Part shown: positions 8,773 to 18,185 of the stretch, piece after piece
Layout of the letters: every line of letters begins with the position of its first letter
Position numbering within the stretch: the stretch's first letter is position 1
Source of the DNA: Paramagnetospirillum kuznetsovii
Lineage (GTDB): Bacteria; Pseudomonadota; Alphaproteobacteria; Rhodospirillales; Magnetospirillaceae
Direction of reading: 5' to 3'
Length of the DNA stretch: 64,000 nt
Assembly (NCBI RefSeq): GCF_003284725.1
Contig: NZ_PGTO01000004.1
Coordinates: forward strand, 124,001 to 188,000
The notes under the pieces: model-generated
Database searches by the model: none
What the model was told of the DNA's origin: nothing
The model's input: only the letters and a program-made list of their open reading frames with translations
Program-made: the position numbers and the translations under genes

Positions 8773-9636
8773 ATGCCCATTCGGTACGGCGTCATCGCCC
8801 TGGGGGTTTGCGGACTGGCGGTTATTCCCGCCCAGGCGCAGCAGGCCCAGGCCACCGGCGGCCCCATGGTGATCACCATCACCAAGCTGGATTGCTCGCG
8901 CCTGATCCAGCACCAGCCCTCCGCCGATGTGGCTTACAAGCCGGGGGTGGACGTGCGCGGCAGGCCGGTGGCCTCGGCCGATACCGATCCCGGCCGGGCC
9001 GAGTTCGCCAAGAAGCTGATTCCCGATGTTCTGGAAATCCCCATCACCATCAACCCGCTGAGTTACGCCAAGCGCAATACCGCCAATCAGAACAAGGCGA
9101 CGGCGGCGGCCAATGTGGCCAGCAACACCACCGCCATCGCCACCGCGAAGTCGGAGGGAACGGCGCTGAGTTCCCAGCTCTCCACCCTGAATACCCAGTT
9201 GAGCACGGTGAACACGAATTACAGCGCCGCGACCGCCGCCAATGTCGCCTCCACCGGCGGCTCGTCGCCCACCGCGGCGCAGACGACCGTGCGCACCATC
9301 CGGCAATCGGAAATCGATTCGACCTATACGCCGCAGATCAGCAGCATCAACAGCCAGATCACCACGGTCAATTCCTCCATCGCCACCAACACCGCGACCC
9401 AGACGTCGCTGGCAACCAAGGACACCACCCTGCGCCAGACCTATACCGACACCAACATGGCGACCGAGGGAACCCTGGCGGGCATTTCGGCCAAGGGGCT
9501 TGATTCCACCCAGATGAAGGTGGGAACGGTGAAATACGACATCGCCCGCAACGCCTTCACCTTCAATGACCAGCCCATGATCTCCGAGGATCAGCAGAAG
9601 CTGGCCGCCGCTTGCGCCAAGCAAGGGGTGAAGTAG
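8773..9636 (+). CDS. Secreted protein of unknown function with a Ser/Thr/Asn-rich coiled-coil-like insert
   Basis: 287 residues. The first 22 form a signal peptide ending in a good AQA cleavage site, so export is likely. Residues about 30-95 form one compact segment ([20 protein letters not shown], then [16 protein letters not shown]). Residues about 100-245 are rich in Ala, Ser, Thr, Asn and Gln with near-heptad spacing ([38 protein letters not shown]). The tail (about 250-287) is [20 protein letters not shown] and a charged helix. It looks like one folded domain interrupted by a long helical stalk. AAGGAGG at 8761-8767 gives a strong start. I do not recognise a function. A fibre, adhesin or phage-tail-like stalk is possible, but no membrane anchor is seen. 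Confidence 0.75.
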   Translation: MPIRYGVIALGVCGLAVIPAQAQQAQATGGPMVITITKLDCSRLIQHQPSADVAYKPGVDVRGRPVASADTDPGRAEFAKKLIPDVLEIPITINPLSYAKRNTANQNKATAAANVASNTTAIATAKSEGTALSSQLSTLNTQLSTVNTNYSAATAANVASTGGSSPTAAQTTVRTIRQSEIDSTYTPQISSINSQITTVNSSIATNTATQTSLATKDTTLRQTYTDTNMATEGTLAGISAKGLDSTQMKVGTVKYDIARNAFTFNDQPMISEDQQKLAAACAKQGVK

Positions 9637-9712
9637 CCCCCAATTCATTGCCAAGCGGCCTCGCATTGCCTATTGTCCCCGGCGATCCCCCTTTGCCGTT
9701 TCGAGGACTCTC

Positions 9713-11002
9713 ATGCGCCGTTCCGCGTTTTTCCTGCCGACCCTGAAGGAGACACCTTCCGAAGCCCAGATCGCGTCGCATCGCCTGATGCTGCGGGCGG
9801 GCATGGTGCGCCAGTCGGCGGCCGGCATCTATTCCTGGCTGCCGCTGGGCTTCAAGGTGCTGCGCAAGATCGAGCAAATCGTGCGGGAAGAGCAGGACGC
9901 GGCGGGCGCCCAGGAACTGCTGATGCCCACCATCCAGTCGGCCGATATCTGGCGCGAATCCGAGCGCTACGACGCCTATGGCAAGGAGATGCTGCGCTTC
10001 AAGGATCGCCATGACCGCGAGATGCTCTACGGCCCCACCAACGAGGAGCTGATCACCCAGCTTTTCCGCGACAATGTCCGCAGCTATCGCGACCTGCCCA
10101 AGATCCTCTATCACATCCAGTGGAAGTTCCGCGACGAGGTGCGTCCCCGTTTCGGCGTCATGCGCGGTCGCGAATTCCTCATGAAGGATTCCTATTCCTT
10201 CGACATGGATTTCGAAGGTGCCAAAAGGTCTTACGAGGCGATGTTCACCGCCTATCTGAAGACTTTCAAGCGCATGGGCCTGACCGCCATTCCCATGCAG
10301 GCGGATTCCGGCGCCATCGGCGGCAACCTCACTCATGAGTTCCACGTGTTGGCAGAGACGGGCGAGAGCGGCGTCTTCTACGACATCGCCTATGACGATC
10401 TGGCCGCCAAGGGCGAGATCGATCTGGCGGCGCTTAACGACCTCTATGCCGCCACCGACGAGAAGCATGTTCCCGGCGGCCCCAACGTGCCGCCGCCCGA
10501 GCGGCTGCGCGAAGCCCGCGGCATCGAGGTCGGCCACATCTTCTATTTCGGCACCAAGTATTCCAAGGCCATGAACGCCATGGTCCAGGGCAAGGACGGC
10601 GAGCCGGTCTTCGCCGAGATGGGCTCCTACGGCATCGGCGTGTCGCGCCTTGTTGGCGCCATCATCGAGGCCTATCACGACGATCGCGGCATCAAGTGGC
10701 CGGAAAGCGTGGCGCCGTTCAAGGTGGGCCTGATCAATCTGAAGGCGGGCGACGCGCTCTGCGACAAGACCTGCGACGACATCTACGCCAAGCTGGGCGC
10801 CGCCGGGGTCGAGGTGCTCTACGACGACCGCGACGACCGCGCCGGGGTCAAGTTCGCCGATATGGACCTGATCGGCCTGCCGTGGCAGTTGATCGCCGGA
10901 CCCAAGGGCCTGGCCCAGGGTGTGGTGGAGCTGAAGAACCGCGCCACCGACGAAAAGGTGGAACTGTCGGTGGACTCGGCGCTGGCAAGGCTGGTGGGGT
11001 AA
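9713..11002 (+). CDS. proS: Prolyl-tRNA synthetase, short form without editing insert
   Basis: Charges tRNA-Pro with proline. The class II core is clear: [20 protein letters not shown], motif 2 region [19 protein letters not shown] and motif 3 region [14 protein letters not shown]. The C-terminal anticodon-binding domain ends at residue 429. After motif 2 the sequence passes directly from [16 protein letters not shown] to the next core block. The 180-residue INS editing domain of the E. coli enzyme is therefore absent, as is usual in alphaproteobacteria, where a separate ProXp-type protein edits in trans. The window also contains tRNA-Pro(GGG). GAGGA sits before the ATG. Confidence 0.96.
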   Translation: MRRSAFFLPTLKETPSEAQIASHRLMLRAGMVRQSAAGIYSWLPLGFKVLRKIEQIVREEQDAAGAQELLMPTIQSADIWRESERYDAYGKEMLRFKDRHDREMLYGPTNEELITQLFRDNVRSYRDLPKILYHIQWKFRDEVRPRFGVMRGREFLMKDSYSFDMDFEGAKRSYEAMFTAYLKTFKRMGLTAIPMQADSGAIGGNLTHEFHVLAETGESGVFYDIAYDDLAAKGEIDLAALNDLYAATDEKHVPGGPNVPPPERLREARGIEVGHIFYFGTKYSKAMNAMVQGKDGEPVFAEMGSYGIGVSRLVGAIIEAYHDDRGIKWPESVAPFKVGLINLKAGDALCDKTCDDIYAKLGAAGVEVLYDDRDDRAGVKFADMDLIGLPWQLIAGPKGLAQGVVELKNRATDEKVELSVDSALARLVG

Positions 11003-11010
11003 TTTCTATT

Positions 11011-11120
11011 CGTCATCACCGGGCTTGTCCCGGTGATCCACGCGGGCGCGCTCGAACGTCCTTGGAAACATTACGCTCGACGGATGGGCGTGGATGCCCG
11101 GAACAAGTCCGGGCATGACG
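11011..11120. repeat. Inverted pair of REP-like palindromes between proS and lolC
   Basis: The copy at 11015-11037 has a perfect nine-base stem (ATCACCGGG / CCCGGTGAT) and a five-base loop. The copy at 11094-11116 has a nine-base stem (ATGCCCGGA / TCCGGGCAT) and a five-base loop. Flanks are CGTC...GATCCA on the left and TGGAT...GACG on the right, so the units face each other with about 55 bases between. The flank pattern matches the pair at 7.8 kb, although the stem sequences differ. Confidence 0.7.
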
Positions 11121-11144
11121 ATAGTTAGGTTACCGATCGGTTCT

Positions 11145-11174
11145 TATCCGTGTGCATCTGTGTTTATCTGTGGC
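11145..11174 (+). repeat. ATCTGTG-type dispersed repeat, single arm
   Basis: Thirty bases made of ATCTGTG-like units ending in ATCTGTGGC. They match the right arm of the element at 57045-57074 at 26 of 30 positions. It lies 28 bases before the chosen lolC start, with no opposing arm nearby. Confidence 0.7.
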
Positions 11175-11202
11175 CTCAATTTTAGTCTGCGTGAGTGTGG
11201 CT

Positions 11203-12447
11203 ATGATCTTCGACGCGTTCGAGCGGATGGTGGCGTTCCGGTATCTGCGGGCGCGGCGCAAGGAAGGCTTCATCTCGGTAATTGCCGGATTCTCCCTGGC
11301 GGGAATTGGGCTCGGCGTCGCGACCCTGATCGTGGTCATGGCGGTGATGAACGGCTTTCGCCATGAACTGCTGGGCCGTATCCTCGGCATCAACGGCCAT
11401 ATCGGCGTCTATGGCCAGTCCGGCCCCATGACCGACTTCGACCCGCTGGCCCAGGCCATGCGCGGCCTGCCCGGGGTGACGCGGGTGATTCCCACGGTGG
11501 AAGGCCAGGTCTTCGCCACCTCGGGCGGCGGCGGTACCGGCGCCATCGTGCGCGGCGTGCGCCCCGAGGACATGTTCACCCGGCCGGTGTTCCAGAAGAA
11601 CTTTCGCGGCAAGGTCGACGAGTTCGGCGGCGAGGATGCCGTGGTGATCGGCTATCGGCTGGCGGAAAAGCTGGGGGTTCGCATCGGCGACACCGTCTCG
11701 CTGATCTCGCCCAAGGGCAATGCCACCGCCTTCGGCACCGTGCCGCGCATGCGCGGTTATCGGGTGGTGGGCACCTTCAATGTGGGCATGTTCGAATACG
11801 ATTCCGGCTTCGTCTTCATGCCCATGGAGGCGGCCCAGACCTATTTCCGCCTGCCCGGCGCGGTGACCCAGATCGAGGTCTTCGTCGAGAACCCCGACAT
11901 GGTCCCCGACACCCGCAAATCCATCAACGAGCTGACCGGCGGCAATGCCCGCATCTACGACTGGCAGCAGGCCAACGCCAACTTCTTCAACGCCATCCAG
12001 GTGGAACGCAACGTCATGTTCCTGATCCTGACCCTGATCATCCTGGTGGCGGCCTTCAACATCATCTCCAGCCTGATCATGCTGGTGAAGGACAAGGGGC
12101 GCGACATCGCCATCCTGCGCACCATGGGGGCGAGCCGGGGGATGATCATGCGCATCTTCTTCCTGTCGGGCGCCTCGGTGGGGGTGGTGGGCACCTTGGC
12201 CGGAACCGTGCTCGGCGTGTGGTTCGCCACCCATATCGAGGCGATCCGCCAGTTCATCCAGTCCATCATCGGCCGCGAGCTGTTCGCCGCCGAGATCTAC
12301 TTCCTGACCCAGCTTCCGGCCAGGGTGGAGACCGGCGAGGTGGTCACGGTGGTGCTGATGGCGCTGGGCCTGTCGCTGGCCGCCACCATCTATCCCTCGT
12401 GGCGCGCCGCCAATCTGGACCCGGTGGAGGCCCTTCGCTATGAGTAA
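11203..12447 (+). CDS. lolC: Lipoprotein-releasing ABC transporter permease (LolC/LolE family)
   Basis: Inner-membrane subunit of the Lol complex that lifts mature lipoproteins from the inner membrane to LolA. The 414 residues follow family architecture: helix at about 20-45 ([19 protein letters not shown]), a large periplasmic MacB-like domain (about 50-265), then three helices in an FtsX domain ending [10 protein letters not shown]. Only one permease gene accompanies lolD, so the complex may be a homodimer (LolF-like) rather than LolC-LolE. The ATG at 11203 gives the normal N-terminus ([19 protein letters not shown]) but has a poor ribosome site. The upstream sequence is repeat-derived. Confidence 0.92.
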   Translation: MIFDAFERMVAFRYLRARRKEGFISVIAGFSLAGIGLGVATLIVVMAVMNGFRHELLGRILGINGHIGVYGQSGPMTDFDPLAQAMRGLPGVTRVIPTVEGQVFATSGGGGTGAIVRGVRPEDMFTRPVFQKNFRGKVDEFGGEDAVVIGYRLAEKLGVRIGDTVSLISPKGNATAFGTVPRMRGYRVVGTFNVGMFEYDSGFVFMPMEAAQTYFRLPGAVTQIEVFVENPDMVPDTRKSINELTGGNARIYDWQQANANFFNAIQVERNVMFLILTLIILVAAFNIISSLIMLVKDKGRDIAILRTMGASRGMIMRIFFLSGASVGVVGTLAGTVLGVWFATHIEAIRQFIQSIIGRELFAAEIYFLTQLPARVETGEVVTVVLMALGLSLAATIYPSWRAANLDPVEALRYE

Positions 12448-13120
12448 CGACGGTCTCCGGCTGGAACAGGTCCGCCGCAGCTTCAAGCAGGGCAAGGACA
12501 GCCTGGACGTGCTGCGCGGCGCCGATCTTGACATCCGGGGCGGCGAGATCGTCGCGCTGGTCGGCCCCTCGGGGGCGGGCAAGTCCACGTTGCTGCACAT
12601 CGCCGGATTGCTGGAAAAGCCCGATTCGGGCGAGGTCCGCCTTGCCGGGCAGGCGGCGGGCAATCTGTCCGAAGGGCAACGCACCCGCCTGCGCCGCCTC
12701 CATCTCGGCTTCGTCTACCAGTATCACCACCTGCTGCCGGAATTCTCGGCGGCGGAGAACGTCATCCTGCCGCAGATGATCGCGGGCGCCTCCAAGTCCA
12801 AGGCCAAGGCCCGCGCCATGGATCTGTTGGGCCGCATGAAGCTGACCGAGCGGGCCGAGCACCGCCCCGGCCAATTGTCGGGCGGGGAACAGCAGCGCGT
12901 CGCCATCTGCCGCGCCCTGGCCAACGCGCCCCGCGTCCTGCTGGCCGACGAGCCCACCGGCAATCTGGACCCCCATACCGCCGAGGGGGTGTTCGACGAG
13001 CTGATCAAGCTGGTGCGGGGCTCCGGCGTCGCCGCCCTGATCGCCACCCACAACCCCGATCTGGCGCGCCGCATGGATCGCATCATCCGTCTCGAGGATG
13101 GTCTGCTGGTGGAGGGCTGA
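12440..13120 (+). CDS. lolD: Lipoprotein-releasing ABC transporter ATP-binding protein LolD
   Basis: ATPase that powers lipoprotein release together with the preceding permease; the two genes overlap by eight bases. Walker A is GPSGAGKST, the ABC signature is [16 protein letters not shown], and Walker B is [12 protein letters not shown]. The LolD-type Q-loop region reads [18 protein letters not shown]. Length is 226 residues, normal for the family. Expected location is the cytoplasmic face of the inner membrane. Confidence 0.95.
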   Translation: MSNDGLRLEQVRRSFKQGKDSLDVLRGADLDIRGGEIVALVGPSGAGKSTLLHIAGLLEKPDSGEVRLAGQAAGNLSEGQRTRLRRLHLGFVYQYHHLLPEFSAAENVILPQMIAGASKSKAKARAMDLLGRMKLTERAEHRPGQLSGGEQQRVAICRALANAPRVLLADEPTGNLDPHTAEGVFDELIKLVRGSGVAALIATHNPDLARRMDRIIRLEDGLLVEG

Positions 13121-13121
13121 G

Positions 13122-13505
13122 ATGGCTCCGAAAATCGTCGCTTCTTACGCGCTGGTCCTGGCCGTCATGTTCGTTGTTCTGACCGTCCGGGTCGTCAAGC
13201 AACGCTACCGCGCCAAGATGTCCCTGGGCGACGGCGGCGACGAGACCTTGCAGCGGGCCATCCGCGTCCACGGCAATTTCGCCGAATTCGTGCCGTTCTG
13301 CGTGGTGCTGATCGCCCTGGCGGAAATGAACGGCTCGCCGTCCTGGTCCATTCACGTGCTGGGCAGCGTGCTGATTCTGGCCCGCCTGTCCCACGCCTAC
13401 GGCATCACCCAGGGCATGGCGGGGATGACCTTCCGCAAATACGGTATGATCGGCACCTTCATCGTCCTGCTCGGCGCGGCGCTGCATGCGGTGATCGGGG
13501 GCTGA
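13122..13505 (+). CDS. MAPEG family membrane protein
   Basis: 127-residue protein with four hydrophobic helices. RVHGNFAEFVPFCVVLIALAEM and the preceding GDETLQRAIR are the conserved core of the MAPEG family (microsomal glutathione S-transferase and leukotriene synthase-like). Bacterial members are mostly uncharacterised; glutathione-dependent detoxification is a general family role, not shown here. The ATG is one base after the lolD stop, so it is probably co-transcribed with lolCD. The frame is open a few codons upstream inside lolD, but 13122 gives the usual start. Confidence 0.85.
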   Translation: MAPKIVASYALVLAVMFVVLTVRVVKQRYRAKMSLGDGGDETLQRAIRVHGNFAEFVPFCVVLIALAEMNGSPSWSIHVLGSVLILARLSHAYGITQGMAGMTFRKYGMIGTFIVLLGAALHAVIGG

Positions 13506-13524
13506 AGGTGGAGCGTAGGATTTA

Positions 13525-14159
13525 GGAGCGCGGGCGCCCTCGCCCGCAGGCGGGAGAGGCATGAAAGACCATAAGGGATGGCACTCTCGGGGGTACCTTC
13601 CTCATCTGGATGCGCCGGGTGTCATTCAAGCCGTGACCTTCCGGCTTTCCGATTCGCTCCCAATAGAGGTGGTCGAGCGATTGGATCACGAGGCGGAGGT
13701 GGCGAAACGTCGTCATTCTCTTGATGTGGCCCTCGACGCCGGGCATGGCGATTGTCTTCTGGCTTTTGCCCAGCCTGCCGACATCGTTGAGCGGTGCTTG
13801 TTGGAACGCGATGGGCCGGATTATCGCCTCATTGCCTGGGTGATAATGCCCAATCACGTCCATGTGGTGGCGAAACCACTGATCCCATTGCCTGATATCC
13901 TGCAAGCCTGGAAATCCGTCACGGCGCGACGGATAAATGCTTGGCGGGGCTGCGGTGGGCGACTGTGGCAACCCGATTACTTCGATCGCTTCCTGCGAGA
14001 TGATGCCCATTTGGCGGCGGTCATTGCTTATGTGGAGGAAAACCCGGTCAAGGCGGGGTTGTGCGAAAGGCCCGAGGATTGGCGATGGGGCTCGGCGGTC
14101 CGGAGGGCGGGCGAGGGCGCCCGCGCTCCATGACAATTTTGATCGGACGCCCGCGCTCC
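13525..14159 (+). mobile_element. RAYT gene with flanking REP palindromes
   Basis: A perfect 23-base inverted repeat flanks and partly overlaps the transposase gene: left copy 13525-13547 (begins GGAGCGCGGGCGCCC), right copy 14107-14129 (its exact reverse complement). A further 15-base partial copy (GGACGCCCGCGCTCC) lies at 14145-14159. The right copy encodes the last residues of the transposase. This fits RAYT systems, in which the enzyme acts on nearby REP sequences that are scattered singly through the genome. No target-site duplication was found. Confidence 0.8.
13561..14133 (+). CDS. REP-associated tyrosine transposase (RAYT, IS200/IS605-like Y1 family)
   Basis: 190 residues. The HUH motif is MPNHVHVV (His-Val-His) near residue 98. 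The tyrosine region reads FDRFLRDDAHLAAVIAYVEE followed by NPVKAGL, the hallmark RAYT ending. The N-terminus HSRGYLPHLDAPGVIQAVTF is also typical. RAYTs are domesticated single-strand transposases that recognise REP hairpins and probably spread them; they usually occur as single copies without IS-like self-mobility. The frame is intact. The last residues (GEGARAP) come from the right-hand REP. Translation could start at the ATG just after the left REP. Confidence 0.9.
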   Translation: MKDHKGWHSRGYLPHLDAPGVIQAVTFRLSDSLPIEVVERLDHEAEVAKRRHSLDVALDAGHGDCLLAFAQPADIVERCLLERDGPDYRLIAWVIMPNHVHVVAKPLIPLPDILQAWKSVTARRINAWRGCGGRLWQPDYFDRFLRDDAHLAAVIAYVEENPVKAGLCERPEDWRWGSAVRRAGEGARAP

Positions 14160-14178
14160 GATGGGGTAATCTCTCCCC

Positions 14179-17100
14179 ATGCCCAGCCATGCCGACTTCG
14201 TCCATCTGCGCGTCCACACCGCCTATTCCTTGTCGGAAGGGGCGATCAAGCTCAAGCAGCTGATCAAGCTGTGCGAGAAGGCGGTCATGCCCGCCGTCGC
14301 CATCACTGATACCGGCAATCTGTTCGGCGCCCTGGAATTCTCGGTGTCGTGCGCGGATGCGGGGATTCAGCCCATCGTCGGGGTCCAGCTTGCCATCCGG
14401 CGCGAGGACGGGCCGGTGTCCAAGGACGGCCGCAAGCCCGATCCCGACGCGGTGGCGCTGCTGTGCCAGGACGAGGCCGGTTATCTCAACCTGCTGAAGC
14501 TGGTGTCCAAGGCCTTCCTCGAAACCGACGCGGGCGAGACGCCGCAGGTGACCCTGCATGACCTGGAAACCCGCTCCGACGGGCTGATCGCGCTGACCGG
14601 CGGCCCGGCCGGTCCGGTGGGGCGCCTGCTGGCCGACGGTCAGGCCGACAAGGCTGAGGTCGTGCTGGTCCGCCTTGCCCGCGCCTTCGCCGGGCGGTGC
14701 TATGTGGAACTGATGCGCCACAAGCTGGAGGTTGAGGACCGCATCGAACCCGCTTTGGTGGATCTGGCCTACAAGCACGATCTGCCGCTGGTCGCGACGA
14801 ACGAGGCCTTCTTCGCCGACCGGGGCATGTACGAGGCCCACGACGCCCTGATCTGCATCGCCGACGGCGCCTATGTCTCCCAGGACGAGCGCCGCCGCCT
14901 GACGCCGGAGCATTATTTCAAGTCGCCCGCCGAGATGCGCGAACTGTTCGCCGATCTGCCCGAGGCCTGCGACAACACGCTGGTGATCGCCAAGCGCTGC
15001 GCCTATATGGCGCTCAAGCGCAAGCCCATCCTGCCGCCCTTCCGCATGGACGGCCTGACCGAGGCCGAGGTGCTGCGCAAGACCACCCTGGAGGGGTTGG
15101 AAAAGCGGCTGTGGAAGCATGTCTTCCAGCCCGGCATGACCGATGACGAGCGCGAGCACGCCGCCAAGCCCTATCGCGAGCGGGTGGATTTCGAGCTTAA
15201 CGTCATCGAGCAGATGGGCTTTCCCGGCTATTTCCTGATCGTGTCCGACTTCATCCAGTGGTCCAAGGCCCACGATATCCCGGTGGGGCCGGGGCGCGGT
15301 TCCGGCGCCGGTTCGGCGGTGGCCTGGGCGCTGACCATCACCGATCTCGACCCGTTGCGCTGGGGGCTGCTGTTCGAGCGGTTCCTCAATCCCGAACGCG
15401 TCTCCATGCCCGACTTCGACATCGACTTCTGCCAGGACCGCCGGGAAGAGACCATCCGCTACGTCCAGGACCGCTACGGCTATGGCCAGGTGGCCCAGAT
15501 CATCACCTTCGGAAAGCTTCAGGCCCGCGCCGTGCTGCGCGACGTGGGGCGCGTGTTGCAGATGCCCTATGGTCAGGTGGACCGGCTGTGCAAGATGGTG
15601 CCCAACAATCCCGCCAATCCCATGACCCTGGAACAGGCGCTGGACTCCGAGCCGCTGCTGAAGGAGATGAAGGAGCGCGACGAGGCGGTCGGCCATCTGC
15701 TCGACCTCGCCATGAAGCTGGAAGGTCTGTACCGCCACGCGTCCACCCATGCCGCCGGCGTGGTGATCGGCGACCGGCCGCTGGACGAGCTGGTGCCGCT
15801 GTATCGCGATCCCCGGTCCGACATGCCGGTCACCCAGTTCAACATGAAATGGGTGGAACCCGCCGGTCTGGTGAAGTTCGACTTCCTGGGCCTGAAGACG
15901 CTGACGGTGATGGAAACCGCCGTCAAGCACGTCAAGAAGACCAAGGGTATAAGCATCGACCTTTCGGCCATCCCCTTGGATGATCAGAAATCCTACGATC
16001 TGTTGGCCCGGGGCGATGCGGCCGGGGTGTTCCAGCTGGAAAGTTCCGGCATGCGCGACGTGTTGCGCAAGATGGGGCCAAACCGGCTGGAAGACCTGAT
16101 CGCCGTGGTGGCGCTGTACCGTCCCGGTCCCATGGACCAGATTCCGCGCTACATCGCCTGCAAGCACGGCAAGGAAGAGCCGGACTACATGCATCCGCTG
16201 CTGGAGCCCATCCTGAAGGAGACCTTCGGGATCATGGTCTATCAGGAGCAGGTGATGCAGATCGCCCAGGTGCTGTCGGGCTACTCGCTCGGCGGCGCCG
16301 ATCTGCTGCGCCGCGCCATGGGCAAGAAGATCAGGGAGGAGATGGAGGCCCAGCGCAAGACGTTTGTCGAAGGCGCTGTCGCGCGGGGCGTCGACGGCGC
16401 GCAAGCGTCGATGATCTTCGACAAGGTGGCCAAGTTCGCCGAATACGGCTTCAACAAGTCGCACGCCGCCGCCTATGCCCTGATCGCCTATCAGACCGCC
16501 TGGCTGAAGGCCAATCACCCGGCCGAGTTCATGGCGGCGACCATGACCTATGAAATGGCCAATACGGACAAGCTCAACGGCTTCCGCCAGGAGCTTGACC
16601 GCCTCGGCATCAAGCTGTTGCCGCCCGATATCAACACCTCGCAGCCGACCTTCTCGGTGGAGATCTTGCCCGACGGCACCCAGGCGGTCCGCTATGCCCT
16701 GGCCGCCCTGAAGAATGTGGGCGAGGCGGCCATGACGTCACTGACCGAGGAGCGCGAGCGCGGCGGCAGGTTCAAGGATCTGGGCGATTTCGCCGCCCGC
16801 ATGGATTCCCGCGTGCTCAACCGCCGCCAGTTGGAGAACATGGTCAAGGCCGGGGTGTTCGATACCCTGGACAAGAATCGCGGACGCCTGTTCAAGAACG
16901 CCGACACCCTGACCCGCTACGCCGCCCAGGCCGCCGAGGACCGCGCCTCCAACCAGATGAGTCTGTTGGGCGGTTCCAATGCCCCGACGCTCAAGCTGGA
17001 AAACGGCCCCGACTGGTCACCGCACGAGAAGCTCAACCAGGAATTCGAGGCGGTGGGGTTCTATCTGTCGGCCCATCCGCTGGATGCCTATGCCAAGAGC

Positions 17101-17643
17101 ATGAAGCGTCTGAACGTCTTCAAGATCGCCGAATTGCCGCGCCATCTGCAAAGCGGCGGCAAGGGAAGGGTGCGCCTCGCCGGTTCGCTGCTGTCCAAGC
17201 AGGAACGGGTCTCGGCCAAGGGCTCGCGCTATGCCTTCCTGCAATTCTCCGACGCCAGCGGCATGTTCGAGGTGACCTGCTTCTCCGAGACCCTGGCGGC
17301 GTCGCGTGAGGTCTTGGAGGCGGGCGGGCCGCTGCTGATCGAGGTGGATGCCAAGCTGGAAGAGGACCAGTTGCGCATGACCTGCCAGCGCATCGCCTCG
17401 CTGGATCAGGAATCCGCCAAGGCCGCGGCGGGCATCCGCATCGTCATCGATAACGAGGCTCCCATCCGCGAGCTTCAGGCCCTGATCAACGGCGAGGGCA
17501 GGGGCCGCAACCTGATCCGCATCGTCGCCCGTGCCGCCGGGCGCGAGGTGGAACTGGGCCTTAAGGGGAGCATCGCGATCACGCCGAAATTCATGAGCGC
17601 GCTGCGCTCCATTTCCGGCATCGCCGAAGTGGAGGAGATATGA
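14179..17643 (+). CDS. dnaE: DNA polymerase III alpha subunit
   Basis: Main replicative polymerase of the chromosome. 1154 residues, normal for DnaE1. The N-terminal PHP domain begins FVHLRVHTAYSLSEGAIK and continues AITDTGNLFGALEF. The palm carries the catalytic PDFDIDFCQDRREE with two of the three metal-binding aspartates, and the third is in the following palm strand region. GPGRGSGAGSAVAWAL is the conserved glycine-rich loop. An OB-fold domain sits near residues 980-1070. The gene overlaps the next ORF by four bases (ATGA). The partial REP at 14145-14159 ends 19 bases before the start codon and may include part of the leader. Confidence 0.97.
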   Translation: MPSHADFVHLRVHTAYSLSEGAIKLKQLIKLCEKAVMPAVAITDTGNLFGALEFSVSCADAGIQPIVGVQLAIRREDGPVSKDGRKPDPDAVALLCQDEAGYLNLLKLVSKAFLETDAGETPQVTLHDLETRSDGLIALTGGPAGPVGRLLADGQADKAEVVLVRLARAFAGRCYVELMRHKLEVEDRIEPALVDLAYKHDLPLVATNEAFFADRGMYEAHDALICIADGAYVSQDERRRLTPEHYFKSPAEMRELFADLPEACDNTLVIAKRCAYMALKRKPILPPFRMDGLTEAEVLRKTTLEGLEKRLWKHVFQPGMTDDEREHAAKPYRERVDFELNVIEQMGFPGYFLIVSDFIQWSKAHDIPVGPGRGSGAGSAVAWALTITDLDPLRWGLLFERFLNPERVSMPDFDIDFCQDRREETIRYVQDRYGYGQVAQIITFGKLQARAVLRDVGRVLQMPYGQVDRLCKMVPNNPANPMTLEQALDSEPLLKEMKERDEAVGHLLDLAMKLEGLYRHASTHAAGVVIGDRPLDELVPLYRDPRSDMPVTQFNMKWVEPAGLVKFDFLGLKTLTVMETAVKHVKKTKGISIDLSAIPLDDQKSYDLLARGDAAGVFQLESSGMRDVLRKMGPNRLEDLIAVVALYRPGPMDQIPRYIACKHGKEEPDYMHPLLEPILKETFGIMVYQEQVMQIAQVLSGYSLGGADLLRRAMGKKIREEMEAQRKTFVEGAVARGVDGAQASMIFDKVAKFAEYGFNKSHAAAYALIAYQTAWLKANHPAEFMAATMTYEMANTDKLNGFRQELDRLGIKLLPPDINTSQPTFSVEILPDGTQAVRYALAALKNVGEAAMTSLTEERERGGRFKDLGDFAARMDSRVLNRRQLENMVKAGVFDTLDKNRGRLFKNADTLTRYAAQAAEDRASNQMSLLGGSNAPTLKLENGPDWSPHEKLNQEFEAVGFYLSAHPLDAYAKSMKRLNVFKIAELPRHLQSGGKGRVRLAGSLLSKQERVSAKGSRYAFLQFSDASGMFEVTCFSETLAASREVLEAGGPLLIEVDAKLEEDQLRMTCQRIASLDQESAKAAAGIRIVIDNEAPIRELQALINGEGRGRNLIRIVARAAGREVELGLKGSIAITPKFMSALRSISGIAEVEEI

Positions 17644-18185
17644 TGGCAGGTTACGGATATGCGGGCGGGACGCCCGCGCTCCAGATAAAATGGGAGCGCG
17701 GGCGTCCCGGCCGCTGGCTGGCCACGCTGCTGATCATGTTCCTCGCCGCCTGCGCGCCGACGGAATTCACCGAGCCGCCGGAAGTCATCCTGGTCGACCT
17801 GCGGCCCATGGATGTGTCGCTGTTCGAACAGCGTCTGGCGGTGGGGTTGCGCATTCGTAACCTCAACGACACGCCCATGGAGATCAATGGCCTGCGTTTC
17901 GCGCTGGGCCTCAACGGCAAGCCCTTCGCCAAGGGGACAAGCGACCATTCCCTCACGGTGCCCCGCCTGTCCGACGCCGAGACCGAAGGCGTCGCCAGCG
18001 TGGCGACTGCGGATATCCTGCGCCAGATCATGGGAGCGCCGGACGCCAAGGGACTCACCTACCGGGTCAGCGGCGTGCTGTTCCTGTCGGGCGCGACCCG
18101 GCGCAGCATCGCCTTCGACAGCCAGGGCGATTTCGATCTTCTTTCCACCTCATCCGCCGGAAAGCTCAGGGGGCTAGGTCAATGA
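17640..18185 (+). CDS. Lipoprotein with LEA type 2 (WHy-like) domain; REP in its 5' coding region
   Basis: 181 residues. A lipobox-type sequence LLIMFLAAC ends near residue 39, so the protein is probably a lipoprotein. The body has EVILVDLRPMDVSLFEQRLA, then VGLRIRNLNDTPMEINGLRF, typical of LEA14/WHy proteins such as those near pimB-like loci in proteobacteria. Function is unknown; a periplasmic or envelope role is assumed from the signal. Residues about 9-23 (AGGTPALQIKWERGRPG) are encoded by a REP hairpin and lengthen the region before the hydrophobic core. No alternative start gives a shorter normal signal peptide, so the insertion seems to be translated. It overlaps dnaE and the next gene by four bases each. 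Confidence 0.75.
   Translation: MMAGYGYAGGTPALQIKWERGRPGRWLATLLIMFLAACAPTEFTEPPEVILVDLRPMDVSLFEQRLAVGLRIRNLNDTPMEINGLRFALGLNGKPFAKGTSDHSLTVPRLSDAETEGVASVATADILRQIMGAPDAKGLTYRVSGVLFLSGATRRSIAFDSQGDFDLLSTSSAGKLRGLGQ
17666..17709 (+). repeat. REP palindrome inside the lipoprotein coding start
   Basis: Perfect 17-base inverted repeat: CGGGACGCCCGCGCTCC at 17666-17682 and its complement at 17693-17709, with a ten-base loop. The GGACGCCCGCGCTCC core equals the partial copy at 14145-14159 and resembles the RAYT flanks. It begins 26 bases after the start codon and keeps the frame open. Confidence 0.85.

Noticed and set aside
13522-16518. Very long open frame (nearly 1000 codons) antisense to dnaE
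   Set aside because: The frame has high-GC third-position bias of the opposite strand and no ribosome site or known domain; dnaE on the other strand is complete.
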